A stretch of DNA of 64,000 nt, taken from Agarophyton chilense. Taxonomy: Eukaryota > Rhodophyta > Florideophyceae > Gracilariales > Gracilariaceae. Below the pieces are notes generated by a model. It searched no databases, was not told where the DNA came from, and saw nothing but the letters and a program-made list of their open reading frames with translations. Shown in pieces: positions 21,386 through 31,846 of this stretch. The translations under genes were made by a program, and so were the position numbers. The first letter of the stretch is position 1, and each line of letters begins with the position of its first letter. The stretch covers positions 186,001-250,000 of the forward strand of contig JARGXX010000068.1 in NCBI GenBank assembly GCA_030374765.1, given 5' to 3'.

Positions 21386-22513
21386 ATGTCACCCGCAAAA
21401 GAAGTCAACGAACCTGTAGAAATGGAAGCTTCAGCTGACTCTCTCAAACCTGCGTCGACAGAGAGCTCTGATATATTTTTGCAGAGGTTGCTTCCGAAGG
21501 ATGTCGTTCCAGGCGTAATCGGAGATGCGGATTTCGACATGACTTCGTCCGATTATTACTTCAACTCGTATGCGCATTTTGGCATTCACGAGGAAATGCT
21601 CAAGGATGAAGTGCGTACGAGAAGTTACATGCGCGCAATCAAAAACAACCCCCATCTGTTCGAGGGGAAGACTGTCATGGATGTTGGGTGTGGCACAGGG
21701 GTCTTGAGTATCTTTGCGGCACAAGCCGGTGCCAAGAAAGTTTATGCCGTTGAATGTTCAAAAATTGTTACTCAGGCAAGGATGATTATAGCTGATAACG
21801 GCTTTTCAGATGTGATTGAAGTGGTGGAATGCAAGGTTGAAGATATGACGCTTGAAGAAAAAGTCGACATCATCATCTCAGAATGGATGGGGTACTTTTT
21901 GTTCTACGAGTCTATGCTAGATACTGTACTTTTTGCCAGAGACAAATGGCTGAAACCAGGTGGGCTTATGTTTCCAGACAAAGCGACATTATACTTGTGT
22001 GCAATTGAAGATGCCCAGTACAAGGCAGAGAAGATTGACTTTTGGGATAATGTGTACGGTCTCAACATGTCTTGTATAAAAAGCGTCGCGCTCACCGAAC
22101 CAATAGTGGATACGGTGGATCCAGAACAAGTTATGTCAAACGTGTCTGCCATATTTCCAATCGACACCACAACAGTTCGAAAAGAACAACTGTCATTTGC
22201 CGTACCATTCCGTTTGACTGGAATTCGAGATGATTATGCTCACGCGTTGGTCGCATATTTTGATATTGAGTTTTCTCATTGTTTGAAGCCGGTGTCGTTT
22301 GTTACGGGACCGCATGTGAAACCTACGCATTGGAAGCAAACGGTGCTGTACCTTGACAGAGCATTGCCGTTTAGACAGGGTGAAGTTCTTGAAGGGATTC
22401 TAGCCTGTCGACCGAGTAGCAAGAATCCTAGAGACTTAGACATCGCGATCGAGTACAAATTTGAAGGACAATTGACCAAAGCGAAGAACCTGCTGCGATA
22501 TCGACTTCGCTGA
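21386..22513 (+). CDS. PRMT1: Protein arginine N-methyltransferase 1 (type I)
   Basis: 375 residues in a single exon, close to the usual length. It transfers methyl groups from S-adenosylmethionine to arginines of histone H4 and RNA-binding proteins, in nucleus and cytoplasm. All family motifs are present: the YFxxY-type DYYFNSYAHFGIH (about 54-66), SAM-binding motif I VMDVGCGTGVLSIFAA, post-I VYAVECS, the double-E loop SEWMGYFLFYESML, and the THW loop (PTHWKQTVLYLD). An acidic N-terminal extension of about 45 residues precedes the core. The first ATG in frame was chosen; it is preceded by an open stretch without ATG. It is convergent with the CBS-domain gene, with 167 bp between stops. Confidence 0.95.
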   Translation: MSPAKEVNEPVEMEASADSLKPASTESSDIFLQRLLPKDVVPGVIGDADFDMTSSDYYFNSYAHFGIHEEMLKDEVRTRSYMRAIKNNPHLFEGKTVMDVGCGTGVLSIFAAQAGAKKVYAVECSKIVTQARMIIADNGFSDVIEVVECKVEDMTLEEKVDIIISEWMGYFLFYESMLDTVLFARDKWLKPGGLMFPDKATLYLCAIEDAQYKAEKIDFWDNVYGLNMSCIKSVALTEPIVDTVDPEQVMSNVSAIFPIDTTTVRKEQLSFAVPFRLTGIRDDYAHALVAYFDIEFSHCLKPVSFVTGPHVKPTHWKQTVLYLDRALPFRQGEVLEGILACRPSSKNPRDLDIAIEYKFEGQLTKAKNLLRYRLR

Positions 22514-22680
22514 TGGAATTGTGCGTGAGACGGCACATGAGGATCAACAATGGGCACATTACACCAACGGTTTTTATACTTCATGAATATGTGAAATGGA
22601 TAGACGTTACGCTCTATGCTTGTACGTTTGATACGCGATGCATTGTACATTTGCAAAAGGCGAGAAATGAAACAGTAAAG

Positions 22681-23250
22681 CTAATAAGAACCTGATATGA
22701 ACGACCTCATGTGTTCCGCATCTCTCTTGTGAGCGGCTACCAACTCACTGACAATATCTCCAATGGAAACCATTCCGAGCACCTTGTTCGTATCCTCCTC
22801 CACGACGGGGATATGTCGAATACGTCTCCCAGTCATAAGTTCCATGCAGTGCGACAAAGTGGCGTCGGGGTTGACAAATGTGAACTCCTTTGTACTCATA
22901 ATATCACGTACAAGAGTAGATTTACTTGAACGTCCTCGGACAATCACCTTGTTCAGATAATCAGTCTCCGTGACTATTCCAACCGGTTTCTTATTGAAAC
23001 CTTCTACGATGATAAGAGAACCAATGTTATGTTTGACCATCTCCTTGACGGCGTCGTACACAAGAGCATCTCCAAAAGTGTAAAAGAACTTTTCACCTTT
23101 TGTTTTCAATACGTCCCTAACAGTCCCGAGCGATCGTTCGGAATGGGATTGCTCTGAGGATGTTTCCGTGGATGTGGGTGAGGTGAGAGGACGGAGGTTT
23201 TGATAGGCAAGTGTGCGGAAGAGAGTGGCAGAGCGACGAAGAAGTGCCAT
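22681..23250 (-). CDS. Mitochondrial CBS-pair protein, CBSX3-like
   Basis: 189 residues with a basic, Arg/Ser-rich leader (MALLRRSATLFRTLAYQNLR) that looks like a mitochondrial targeting peptide. Two tandem CBS domains follow (about 50-110 and 118-180), with DALVYDAVKEMVKHNIGSLI, VGIVTETDYL and HIPVVEEDTNKVLGMVSIGD as diagnostic segments. In plants, CBSX3 is a mitochondrial regulator that binds adenosine ligands and activates thioredoxins; length, domain layout and leader agree with that family. No extra catalytic domain is attached. A complete single-exon gene. Confidence 0.9.
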   Translation of the reverse strand: MALLRRSATLFRTLAYQNLRPLTSPTSTETSSEQSHSERSLGTVRDVLKTKGEKFFYTFGDALVYDAVKEMVKHNIGSLIIVEGFNKKPVGIVTETDYLNKVIVRGRSSKSTLVRDIMSTKEFTFVNPDATLSHCMELMTGRRIRHIPVVEEDTNKVLGMVSIGDIVSELVAAHKRDAEHMRSFISGSY

Positions 23251-24381
23251 TTTCAGAACTTCTTGTGATTCCTGCTGAATGTGGGGGCCAGACTACTTCC
23301 GTCGAAGTTGGAGCGAGACGATTTCGATATGAGATAGATTGAGCCCGTAATGAAAGGTTTGGGGTTTCACAGACCTGTACGGTGATTGCGATGTGGAAGG
23401 ATGCTGAGATGGGTCTGAGGATCAAACGTTGACTACACTGTTGCCAGAGCAGCTGATAGGCAGCTACGCGGAGATATCATTGTGCTTGATATGTTGTTAC
23501 TTTGGTCTTTCGTGTGTAACGTGGGAAGGGATCATTGGGTAGATCGAAGAGGTGTACGGAAAGGCGTCTGAAGGGGCGCATATCTGTGGCTGTGATGACG
23601 TTTGCGCGGTGCACAGATGTCGTAGGTGAGTGCTTGTGATTGGTGCGATGCAAGCCTCTGCATGGCATTCTACTGCTCCGTATAGGCAAGCCACGTCACA
23701 AGTGCGTCGCCATGAACGAAGACAGGAAAAGGGTGGATATAGCTCCAGATACAATGTTATAGTCAACTGTGTCACTGACGAAGGCATTGGACCGAGGGTA
23801 ATTCAGGCTGGATGCAGCGAGGTATGCATGTGAACCATACTATGTCGAACAGTCGCTGAGGAAGATGAGGATTTCTGGAAACAATTGCTTTACAAAAGCA
23901 TATGCTCAGCTCCCTGGCCACAATCATCTCGCGTGGTCCATCACATTCTTGAATATGTTTTTGAACAAGCCCAACACCAATGCTGTGTTTTCGTGCAAGC
24001 CAAGCATCAACGTAGACATCATATCTTTTGAGGTTACCCTTCATAGTAATCTTATGACGTTCTCACCTCGACAATATTTGCACAGAAAGCGTCCAGCTGT
24101 AAGTCTCTTTGCCACCGAGGCAGGGACGTATAATAACGTACTGCACTGCACATCAGTGTTCGTGTTCTGGGCCATGTCATCTCGTTTTCATACAAACTTG
24201 AGGCATTTCAGAAACTTTTCCTAGTGCCAGCAGCGCTTGGTCTCTGACACAAAAAGAAGCACTTTCTTCAAGAACTGCGAATAGCGACCTAAAGTTCGCA
24301 CCTTCTGGGAAACTACGCAATCTCTCGAAGGCTGAACAAATCCAACTGAGCTCAAGGTCTGTTTTCTTTATTTTCTTAAGC
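23251..24381. other. Divergent intergenic region, no gene seen
   Basis: About 1.1 kb between the starts of the CBSX3-like and HINT3-like genes. Open frames here are short and of non-protein-like composition. No repeat, RNA gene or transposon remnant is recognised; it should contain two promoters. Confidence 0.5.
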
Positions 24382-24801
24382 ATGGGGCGGAAACCATCTG
24401 GCAAAGAAGTATGGATGGATTACTTCAAGAATGTACCTGAAGTACTTCACATGGATGATGAGGTCGTTGCATTTAAAGACAGGGATCCAAAAGCGAAGGT
24501 TCATATTCTGGTTGTACCGCGTCATCGCCACATACTCGGCGTGGAAAAGTTGAAGCCGTCGGATATTAACCTTCTAGATGCAATGGGTGAGGTTGGGAAA
24601 CGGCTCACCAATTGCGAGGCGGAGTATATGGGCTTTCATCAGCCACCACTTCGTTCTGTTCCTCACCTGCATCTGCACTGTTTACTCCCTCCGTTCAGGC
24701 ATATCTTTCTGAAACCATTGTTTACCCCATTTTCACGGCATGACTCAAAATACGGGTACACCACTTTGGCGAACGTGAAGCAAAGACTGCAACGGATGTG
24801 A
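24382..24801 (+). CDS. HIT-family nucleotide hydrolase, HINT3-like
   Basis: 139 residues starting at ATG. It belongs to the histidine-triad superfamily: the active-site motif HLHLHC lies near residues 94-99, within GFHQPPLRSVPHLHLHCLLPPF when read in two pieces (GFHQPPLRS, VPHLHLHCLLPPF). The GFH.PP and C-terminal basic region resemble HINT3 more than HINT1. HINT3 enzymes hydrolyse adenosine 5'-phosphoramidates through a covalent nucleotidyl-histidine. The usual HxHxHxx pattern has C then L after the third His, which family members tolerate. The stop is only 15 bp from the stop of the convergent RRM gene. Confidence 0.9.
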   Translation: MGRKPSGKEVWMDYFKNVPEVLHMDDEVVAFKDRDPKAKVHILVVPRHRHILGVEKLKPSDINLLDAMGEVGKRLTNCEAEYMGFHQPPLRSVPHLHLHCLLPPFRHIFLKPLFTPFSRHDSKYGYTTLANVKQRLQRM

Positions 24802-24816
24802 ACTAAGATCTAGGAA

Positions 24817-25611
24817 TTATTCTATTGCTTCTCGTACTTTAAGCCTTGTTCCTAGGCGTGTGGAAGCACCACCAAGAATGTCAATAACAGCAGTCGCCGC
24901 CGCCTTCCCTTTGACAGTGACAAATCCAAAGCCTCTTGAGCGACCGGTGACACGGTCAGTGACAACTCTTGAATCTATGACCTCCCCAAACTCTTCAATA
25001 ACTCTTCTCAATTCTGCGCTATCAATTTTAGGCGAAAGTCCGGATATGTAAAGTTTAACCCCTGTGTTGCCAGGGCCTCTCTCTACATCTCCCTCTTTCG
25101 TCGCTTCGACAGAATCAAGTAGTGGCGTACCTGTTGTAGTCAAGGCCTCCTTTGCAGTCGCAGTGAAGCGAATGCCACACTGACTGCACCTCACTGCGAT
25201 GCTTCCCCTTTGCATAATTCTGGACGCAGAGACAACTTCATCTGAACCGCATGATGTGCATGTTGAAAATGCTTCGTCCTGAACACCGGAGAGACCTTTC
25301 GAGGATGCATAAATGGGTCTCACTCCTTTAGAATGGCACGGTGTACGAAGTGTGTCCTTTGTATGCGGAAACCTGCATCGGTTGCTTGTTGACAAAAACT
25401 GCAGCGAGATGTGAGTTCGGTAGCAGTGGACATGGAAAGCTAATGGAGACTCTGTTCCTTTCGCGTGCCAGGAATGCGGTTGCGAGTGCATTTTCTGAAG
25501 GATCTTTCTTTTTGGAGTTTGGTGCCGGCAAACGAATGCTTCTGTTTTGTTCTTTAAGGAATGTAGATTGCTATTTAGATGACCATCTCCTTTTCCTGAG
25601 GTAACCACCAT
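24817..25611 (-). CDS. RNA-binding protein with zinc ribbon and RRM, probably organellar
   Basis: The C-terminal 80 residues form an RNA-recognition motif: RNP2 is LYISGL and RNP1 is RSRGFGFVTV. Upstream lies a four-cysteine zinc ribbon (CTSCG ... CSQCG, about 30 residues apart) in a position where plain plastid/mitochondrial RRM proteins have none. The N-terminal region is Ser/His/Arg-rich and could be a transit peptide. The frame is open from 25611 (first ATG), but another ATG at 25491 (MHSQPHSWHAKG) may be the true start, or a short intron may lie in this region; the N-terminus is therefore uncertain. Likely function is RNA processing or editing in plastid or mitochondrion; this is inference from the RRM and leader. 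Confidence 0.75.
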   Translation of the reverse strand: MVVTSGKGDGHLNSNLHSLKNKTEAFVCRHQTPKRKILQKMHSQPHSWHAKGTESPLAFHVHCYRTHISLQFLSTSNRCRFPHTKDTLRTPCHSKGVRPIYASSKGLSGVQDEAFSTCTSCGSDEVVSASRIMQRGSIAVRCSQCGIRFTATAKEALTTTGTPLLDSVEATKEGDVERGPGNTGVKLYISGLSPKIDSAELRRVIEEFGEVIDSRVVTDRVTGRSRGFGFVTVKGKAAATAVIDILGGASTRLGTRLKVREAIE

Positions 25612-26169
25612 GCCCCCCGCCAACCAGAACTGGTGAAAATGAGAACAAATACATCTCCATCAACTCTCCAAAATTTAATTCCAAAGAGAAATTTCGTGTT
25701 GAGATTCTAGCTCTAGACACCTGCCACATCTCCTAATCCAGTAGGTCTCTCAACCAAATCCTCGAATTGCTCAAAAACGAAAGAGTATCCATATCAACGA
25801 ACATGGTTCTTATTCCGCCTGTCCTGTTGCTGGCGGACTTTCAGATATATCGCGCTAGACCAAAAGCTCAACGCAAATCGAACTTTCGAGCTCTATTGCC
25901 GTGAATACTTATAAGCTCTATTTTCAACTATGACGTGAGCACGATCGCTAATACTTGAAAGAATTTGCCCGTCAGGCGAATTGGCGATTGCAATGAATTG
26001 TTTAAAGTTCTAACCAAGAAATGAGCATACAAGCGACGTGACATGATTTGTCGGCAACAGTTATCCAAGAACGACCATTCCAATTTCCCAATTATCGACC
26101 CTCAACCGTCACACTTAAGCATTACTTGCATGTTCAAATATGTTCCTAGTGAAAATAAGCATTTGTTGC
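25612..26169. other. Intergenic region, no gene seen
   Basis: About 560 bp between the RRM gene's start and the end of the SNF2-like gene, both on the minus strand. It should contain the RRM gene's promoter and the SNF2-like 3' UTR. Nothing else is recognised. Confidence 0.5.
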
Positions 26170-29100
26170 TTAGAACCGTCTTGGCATCGATGAGCCGCTG
26201 TCCAGCTCGTAGTCTGAGCGCTTTCGTTTCCGGCCCACAAATCCGTTTTCAGAGTGGCACGGAGGGTGCTCTGACGCTCGATCAATATTTTCGTAAAGGC
26301 GGCAGTATTCCACCCAACTACTGCGTATGTCATTGCGTGTGTCAATCTCAGTCTCAAAAAAGGCCTCATTTCCATGCAATGACATTGCCCTGTTGTGTTT
26401 TCTATCGAACTCGGTGTAATCTATCTCTATGAGTTCTGCTAGTTCAATGAGACGTAAACGCTGTTCATACAGCATGGAAGCCTTTTTGTTGTCGAGGAGC
26501 AGCTCCACGTCGCAGGATGCGGAAGCGATATCGGCTTCACACAGATTACCGTCCAATCCTGCTGCTGAAGATTGATATAAACCCTTATCAATATCAATGG
26601 CCTGAACTAGAAAAGCTTCGCCCTGATCACCATGCCCAGTACCTACTTCCACACGTACATGAGTCAACGGTGTCAAGAAATTAAAATGATCACGCCACTG
26701 CTCCAGTAACTCACCACGCTGATCAAGCTTGGCCTGTGCTCGGTCAGCTAGTTTCGGTCTGAGACTAATCTCGTCAAAGAATCGCATGGAAAGCTTGGGA
26801 AGATATTTCAAAGCCATCAAGACTTCCTTACTCACCTCTTCCCGTGGATTCTGTGTATGTTCTTCCTCTGCAAAGGGGTCCGATGAGAGCTTCGACTTAC
26901 ATAGCGCCTCTTCGACGGAGTCCGCAGCCACAATGTGATGGATGTAGACTGTGCTATTCCGTTGGGCAAAGTTGTGGACTCGATTGACGGCTTGGACGTA
27001 AGACGCACTGTGCCATATTGCGTTCATGAATACTATACGAGTAGCATTGACGAAGCACCATCCAGCGCCCTCCATGAGATCAATATTTGGACCATAGGGC
27101 GCGATAAGGACTGTGCCATTATTGGTAGTATTGAATTCTTGAAGTACCTCCTTTCGCTTGCTTGGTTTTTCATTCATATCTAATCGATGAACAGGCTTTC
27201 CTTTTAAGGTCGGGTCCCGCCTCAAATTAAGAAACACTTCCTCTGAGAGAGATTCTGAGAATACGAAAACAACAAGTCTTTCGTTGTCGGCCATGCACGT
27301 GCCAGCTATAAATCGCAAAGCGTCTAACTTAGCCCATGGCATCGAATTGAGGCAGGAATTCTCCAGAATCGGAAGCACTGAACGCAGAAAACTTACGTGA
27401 AATGGACCTCCGCCAAAAACGGTCTTCACACCATAATCTCTTTGCCGGCCTTGTTCTTTGCATTCTTCCTGTACGCTGGAAAGAGCAGCTACCCCAACAC
27501 TAGCAAATATTGATAGAAGGTGAGCAGCAACAACGGGGCTGCATGCCTTTTCCCGTATCGCTGTGGCAAAAGATTTCAAAAGCTTTCTATACTCGACACG
27601 GTGTTCTTTGTGCATGTGCACATGAATAACGGATTCTTGAGTATACCTTGCACTGTTAAACAGGGTTTCTTCTCTCATTACAAAGCTTGGTCCAAAAGAT
27701 ACCAATCCTAGGTTGCGGCGTAGACATCGATCTATCTGCAAAACTTCATCATTCGACATTAGCTGACGCTTCGCAGTAGCGGCATCGGTCAGCGGCTTCA
27801 CAAACGCATTCCAAAAAGACCAACATGGACCTAGGAACCTGGGACAAGCCCAATCGATTACAGACCATGCGCGAGCAAAATTCGAAGACAACGGAACGCT
27901 AGTCATTGCAAGCCTTGCAGAAGTGCGGATTTCTCGCAACGTGGTTCTCATACGCTGAACCAACATACCCAAACGAGTAGCCTCGTCGAGCACAAACAAA
28001 TCTGGTCCGGGATTGCAAAACACTTCTCTCGACCGTGTTTGTAGCGCGGGATTTTCATGTTCGGTCATGAACATGAATGTGCTAAATGAGCAGATTAACA
28101 ACCCACCCCTCTCTTGCCATTCATCAGTGGCTTCGAAGCAAGATTGAATTCCAAGAATCCTGACTTGTACAAACTTGTCGAAACACTCACGTGCCCACTC
28201 CCATTCGTAAAGGCATTCATCGGGACACAAAACCAGCATTCTGAAGTTCTGTTTCACTGAATTTTTACCCACCAAAAGGTCAGCAAACCCAAAGAGAAGG
28301 TGCGCTCGTGGGTACCCTAGCCCATGGACAAAGACTGCACCAGAACAAGGGTTCTCCACTAGATAGTACCAAAGGAAACGAAGAGCTTCAAGGTGAATTT
28401 CGTACACCTGACCATCTTCTTCGCGGAAACATCCACTAAGAAGATCCTCGTGTAGTCGCACAGTGGGTTCAGACGGGTCCGATGGTTTCCACAAGTTGTA
28501 CATTCGGTCCTCTTGGGAAAAACGCTGCTCGGGTCTCCTTGTTTTTGATGAGAAGCACCGAAAGCGTTTTTCTACCAACTCTCTAACTTGATCCTGCCTT
28601 TCTTTTGAATACCTTTTGGTATACCGTCTATCTTTCAGTAGTGATGTAGGATCAGGGAGACGCGGACGGACTTCTGATCGTGGTGTAGCACGAGGTTGGG
28701 TACATGGTGTGGGCGCTTGAGATTGCGCCGGACGGTAGTGCTCTTCGAGGTGATGAGCGTTAGCATCAATTTGAGGTGTAGAGAGCTTTTCGTCATTGTC
28801 GTCAAGACATACTACAAGTGCTGGAGTGTTGGGTGCGTTAGAAGGTTTCTCTTGGATGTTAGATGAACGAAAGGGTATTTGGTCCGGCGTTCGTTTAGGA
28901 GAGTTAGAATTGTGACCATTAGAACTGGGGGCGACTTCATTTCTGTTTCGTTTCTTTCGGTACTTGGCGTTATAAAGCTTCCAGGATTCGCTGACAAAAT
29001 TTTGAAGACATTCCATGCGATTTGCTTCCTGCAAGAACTTGAGAAGTTCAAACATTTCTCGCAACCCATCAATTTGCGGCGACGGAACAAACATGGGTGA

Positions 29101-29490
29101 AAACGATGTGCGATGAATGACACTGGTAGTATTATCATTGCGACTTCCAGGCTGATTGTTCAAAAGGTGTGGAGTTGCGGCGGGGTGAAATGCTGGTGTC
29201 CGTGGCGTTGGGGCAGGCGTAACAGATTCCGCAGGAGCAAAGGGCGTTGTTGTTGAAGGGGGCGGAGGAGGAGGCACAGACCGCAGAGGTGGAAGGCGAG
29301 CAATTGGATTTGGAACGGACGGCACAGAAGTGGCGACGGCGGGGACAGGTGTGGCAGAAGAGCCGGATGCGGACGACGAAGGTGTAGGCAGAGCAGTCTG
29401 CGTAGTGGCAGCGCGAGAAGTGTGACGGCGCGGGGCATTCTGAGGAAGCGGGCGGTCGCGCTTTCGACGGTTCGGCTGAAAGGCCCCCAT
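26170..29490 (-). CDS. SNF2/ATRX-type helicase-like protein with degenerate ATPase motifs
   Basis: 1106 residues, single exon. Residues 1-300 are Pro/Ser/Thr-rich with an RKRDR basic patch. The SNF2-like core follows. The match to ATRX-type enzymes is by order and spacing: a segment where Walker A belongs reads VHGLGYPRAHLLF, LVLCPDECLYEWEWARECF matches motif Ia, PGPDLFVLDEATRL sits at the DEAH position, TSVPLSSNF at motif III (normally TGTPLQN), and a C-lobe has VLIAPYGPNIDLMEGAG and QAVNRVHNFAQRNSTVYIHH, matching motifs V and VI. The Walker A Lys/Thr, the DEAH residues and motif III are all changed, so ATP hydrolysis is unlikely. Yet the frame is intact for over 1000 codons, so it is probably a functional pseudo-ATPase. 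The first ATG at 29490 was chosen. Confidence 0.8.
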   Translation of the reverse strand: MGAFQPNRRKRDRPLPQNAPRRHTSRAATTQTALPTPSSSASGSSATPVPAVATSVPSVPNPIARLPPLRSVPPPPPPSTTTPFAPAESVTPAPTPRTPAFHPAATPHLLNNQPGSRNDNTTSVIHRTSFSPMFVPSPQIDGLREMFELLKFLQEANRMECLQNFVSESWKLYNAKYRKKRNRNEVAPSSNGHNSNSPKRTPDQIPFRSSNIQEKPSNAPNTPALVVCLDDNDEKLSTPQIDANAHHLEEHYRPAQSQAPTPCTQPRATPRSEVRPRLPDPTSLLKDRRYTKRYSKERQDQVRELVEKRFRCFSSKTRRPEQRFSQEDRMYNLWKPSDPSEPTVRLHEDLLSGCFREEDGQVYEIHLEALRFLWYYLVENPCSGAVFVHGLGYPRAHLLFGFADLLVGKNSVKQNFRMLVLCPDECLYEWEWARECFDKFVQVRILGIQSCFEATDEWQERGGLLICSFSTFMFMTEHENPALQTRSREVFCNPGPDLFVLDEATRLGMLVQRMRTTLREIRTSARLAMTSVPLSSNFARAWSVIDWACPRFLGPCWSFWNAFVKPLTDAATAKRQLMSNDEVLQIDRCLRRNLGLVSFGPSFVMREETLFNSARYTQESVIHVHMHKEHRVEYRKLLKSFATAIREKACSPVVAAHLLSIFASVGVAALSSVQEECKEQGRQRDYGVKTVFGGGPFHVSFLRSVLPILENSCLNSMPWAKLDALRFIAGTCMADNERLVVFVFSESLSEEVFLNLRRDPTLKGKPVHRLDMNEKPSKRKEVLQEFNTTNNGTVLIAPYGPNIDLMEGAGWCFVNATRIVFMNAIWHSASYVQAVNRVHNFAQRNSTVYIHHIVAADSVEEALCKSKLSSDPFAEEEHTQNPREEVSKEVLMALKYLPKLSMRFFDEISLRPKLADRAQAKLDQRGELLEQWRDHFNFLTPLTHVRVEVGTGHGDQGEAFLVQAIDIDKGLYQSSAAGLDGNLCEADIASASCDVELLLDNKKASMLYEQRLRLIELAELIEIDYTEFDRKHNRAMSLHGNEAFFETEIDTRNDIRSSWVEYCRLYENIDRASEHPPCHSENGFVGRKRKRSDYELDSGSSMPRRF

Positions 29491-31336
29491 CGGAGGAAGA
29501 AAGCTGGCGGGATTAAGAATGGTGAACAAAGTGGCGAAACGGGAGATTCCGACAAGCGCAGGTGGCGCCGCTATCGAGGGTGGATACACGTTGTTTGCTT
29601 TGGGTGTTGGCGCCAAATCTTGCCTGACACAAGTACGGTTGGTTCTACGAGACGTATGTATGCACGTTGAACCGTTCGCAATTGGGATCGACTGCTACTG
29701 TACGGCCTTCATAACGATTACGAAGGGTAAAATAGCTGCCGCTTGTTGGATTTTTTTAATCGGTTTGAGCATTGGCGAAGTGGCCTTTGTTCCAGTGTTC
29801 CACCTGAAGAGTTGCTATTGAGCCCTTCTTTGCCGCTTTATGGCGTCACATAACTGAATGATTCCCAGTGTGCAGCTTCCACGACAGCAGCCTTGTAGTG
29901 GGGGTCTGGGAAAGGAAAACTTGCTTTTTGGTGGCACCGAACCTCGTAGAACAAGGCCAAACGCGTTGCTCCATCGCGCTGTCGATAGATGGCGAGCGTT
30001 GTCGAAGTCGATTAGAGACATCGCGGCTGGGAGCTGTTCTTGATTGAACCTGTCCTTCGTAGGCATAATAACTTTTCCGCATCCCTCGACATCTGATGGG
30101 TTGGAGCCACGAATCTATCCGTCCACCATGACCGGACAGAGACAGGCTTGTTTGGGTTATGGCTCCATTTCAAACTAATCTGAACATCTTCTTCATTACT
30201 GCGGACGTTAGCTCTATTCCTGAGCTAAAATACCACTTTCTAGACAAAGTTTTCACTCGTCACAAGGCCAACAGCGTATGAGGTTCATATTGTATCAAAT
30301 CTTGTACGGTGTTTCTGCTTTTTTGTGGGATGCCAGTGCACAACTTAACTCGCAACGCCTTTGTCATAGCACATAGAAAATTTACGTGATCATAATGTTG
30401 AACTTGTTCCGCAATAACAGCGCAATCGGATTATAATTATCATCACGTTGGTTTGAACCGTGGTAGTGCATGTCATACGATTTGCCTGAGGTGATATCTC
30501 TCAGCAAGCTCGAGCTGTCCTTCGCAAGCCCATGGCGATCGCTCTTGAAGCATGGAGGCTTTTCCTTACACCCTCTTGCGAAGGAATAGGGTTAGAAGGT
30601 TACGAAACGTATAGCCTGAAGGCAGGTAATCGATGCGCCATCGCGCGGGCGATAGCGTGTCGACAGCCCACCCTAATGGTCAGATGGTGCGACAGCGGTC
30701 CTCTTCTCAAGTTTGGCGTCCCGCCCCGTTCCGCCTGTAGATACTGTGTTCGTGATGTACGTGTTCATGCTTTTATTTGTCGCTCTTGCATGGTAGCATG
30801 ACGGAAACAAATCGCACAAACCGGTTCTTCGCATCTCACGAAGTGCCTTCCTCTTGCCAGCTTCTTCCTTTTTTATTAATAGAACGCGCCGTAGATGGTC
30901 CATCCGTTCCACGGCGCGAACAAGTTGTCAGCAACTTGACCGTTGTTCCAGTTCCTTGTGCTCAATATAATGATATCTCCTTGATCAGAAAAAACTCTCC
31001 AGATCTCAGATCCGACTGACAATTAGCACATTCTATCCGCCGCTGCGCGTACCCGCCTCTTGAGGAGATTGGTCCCGCCAATATCTACATATCTCAATAT
31101 CTATATACATCTGGCTGATGGCGCGGAAAGAGTTCCTTCTTCTCTAGAGATCAAATGGTGCGTATTTACCCCAGATAGCAGGTCGCATAGCTTGGCATAA
31201 CATATTCCTTGCTCAGGGGAGGTGAGCAGAATCTTTTTCTTGAACTTCGACTCTCGTAGAATCCCTGAGCTTGGCATGGACGGACAGATCTGCATAGCGA
31301 CAACGTGCGTGTTTCTTCTGTTCGTTGTCTTCAAGC
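29491..31336. other. Large divergent intergenic region, no gene seen
   Basis: 1.85 kb between the starts of the SNF2-like and bZIP genes. Open frames are short and overlap without protein-like composition. No repeat or RNA gene is recognised. The SNF2-like frame remains open to 29616 but without ATG. The region probably holds two promoters and unknown spacer. Confidence 0.5.
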
Positions 31337-31846
31337 ATGGAACAATATGGTCCAGACAAGAAGCTGCTTTCCCGACATACTCCCGACAAGGAAAGAAATC
31401 AGAGTCCCAAGCGCAAGCGCAAATTCTCCATCGTTCAGAATGATTCAGAGCCCAGCACTATCAACCAGCAACCTAAAAACCCAATCCAAGAAAAAATAAT
31501 CAACCTAAACATGTCCAAGCAATCACTATGTGCGCGAGTTACGAGACTTCTATCTCCAGACGGTCAAAACATTTCCATCAACATGGACAACAACGAGCAA
31601 GACCCATTGACAGTGCCACCTGAAGAAAGGCAGAAGTTGGCACGAGCGAAAAGAAACAGAGAGGCTGCTTATCGTTCACGAGCAAAGAACAAGATCAGGC
31701 AGTGTGCCGTTGAAGAGGATACTAGGAAAAACATGGCTTTAAATACTCAGCTCCGAAGCATGTTGGAATTTCTCTTGCAGCGGTTGCGCACCCCATCAAC
31801 ATCAGAAAATGTCGCTCAGGAGAACAAGCGAAGAAAGCACTCCTAG
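31337..31846 (+). CDS. bZIP-type transcription factor (basic region, weak zipper)
   Basis: 169 residues from the first ATG. Residues 1-85 are Lys/Arg/Ser/Gln-rich with nuclear-localisation-like patches (SPKRKRK). The basic region RAKRNREAAYRSRAKNK contains the N-x7-R signature (N..AA..SR) that contacts DNA in bZIP proteins. The following helix (LRSMLEFLLQRLR) has few of the heptad leucines expected, so the zipper is short and weak; it might need a partner. A small dimeric DNA-binding protein is the most likely function; targets unknown. Confidence 0.7.
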   Translation: MEQYGPDKKLLSRHTPDKERNQSPKRKRKFSIVQNDSEPSTINQQPKNPIQEKIINLNMSKQSLCARVTRLLSPDGQNISINMDNNEQDPLTVPPEERQKLARAKRNREAAYRSRAKNKIRQCAVEEDTRKNMALNTQLRSMLEFLLQRLRTPSTSENVAQENKRRKHS

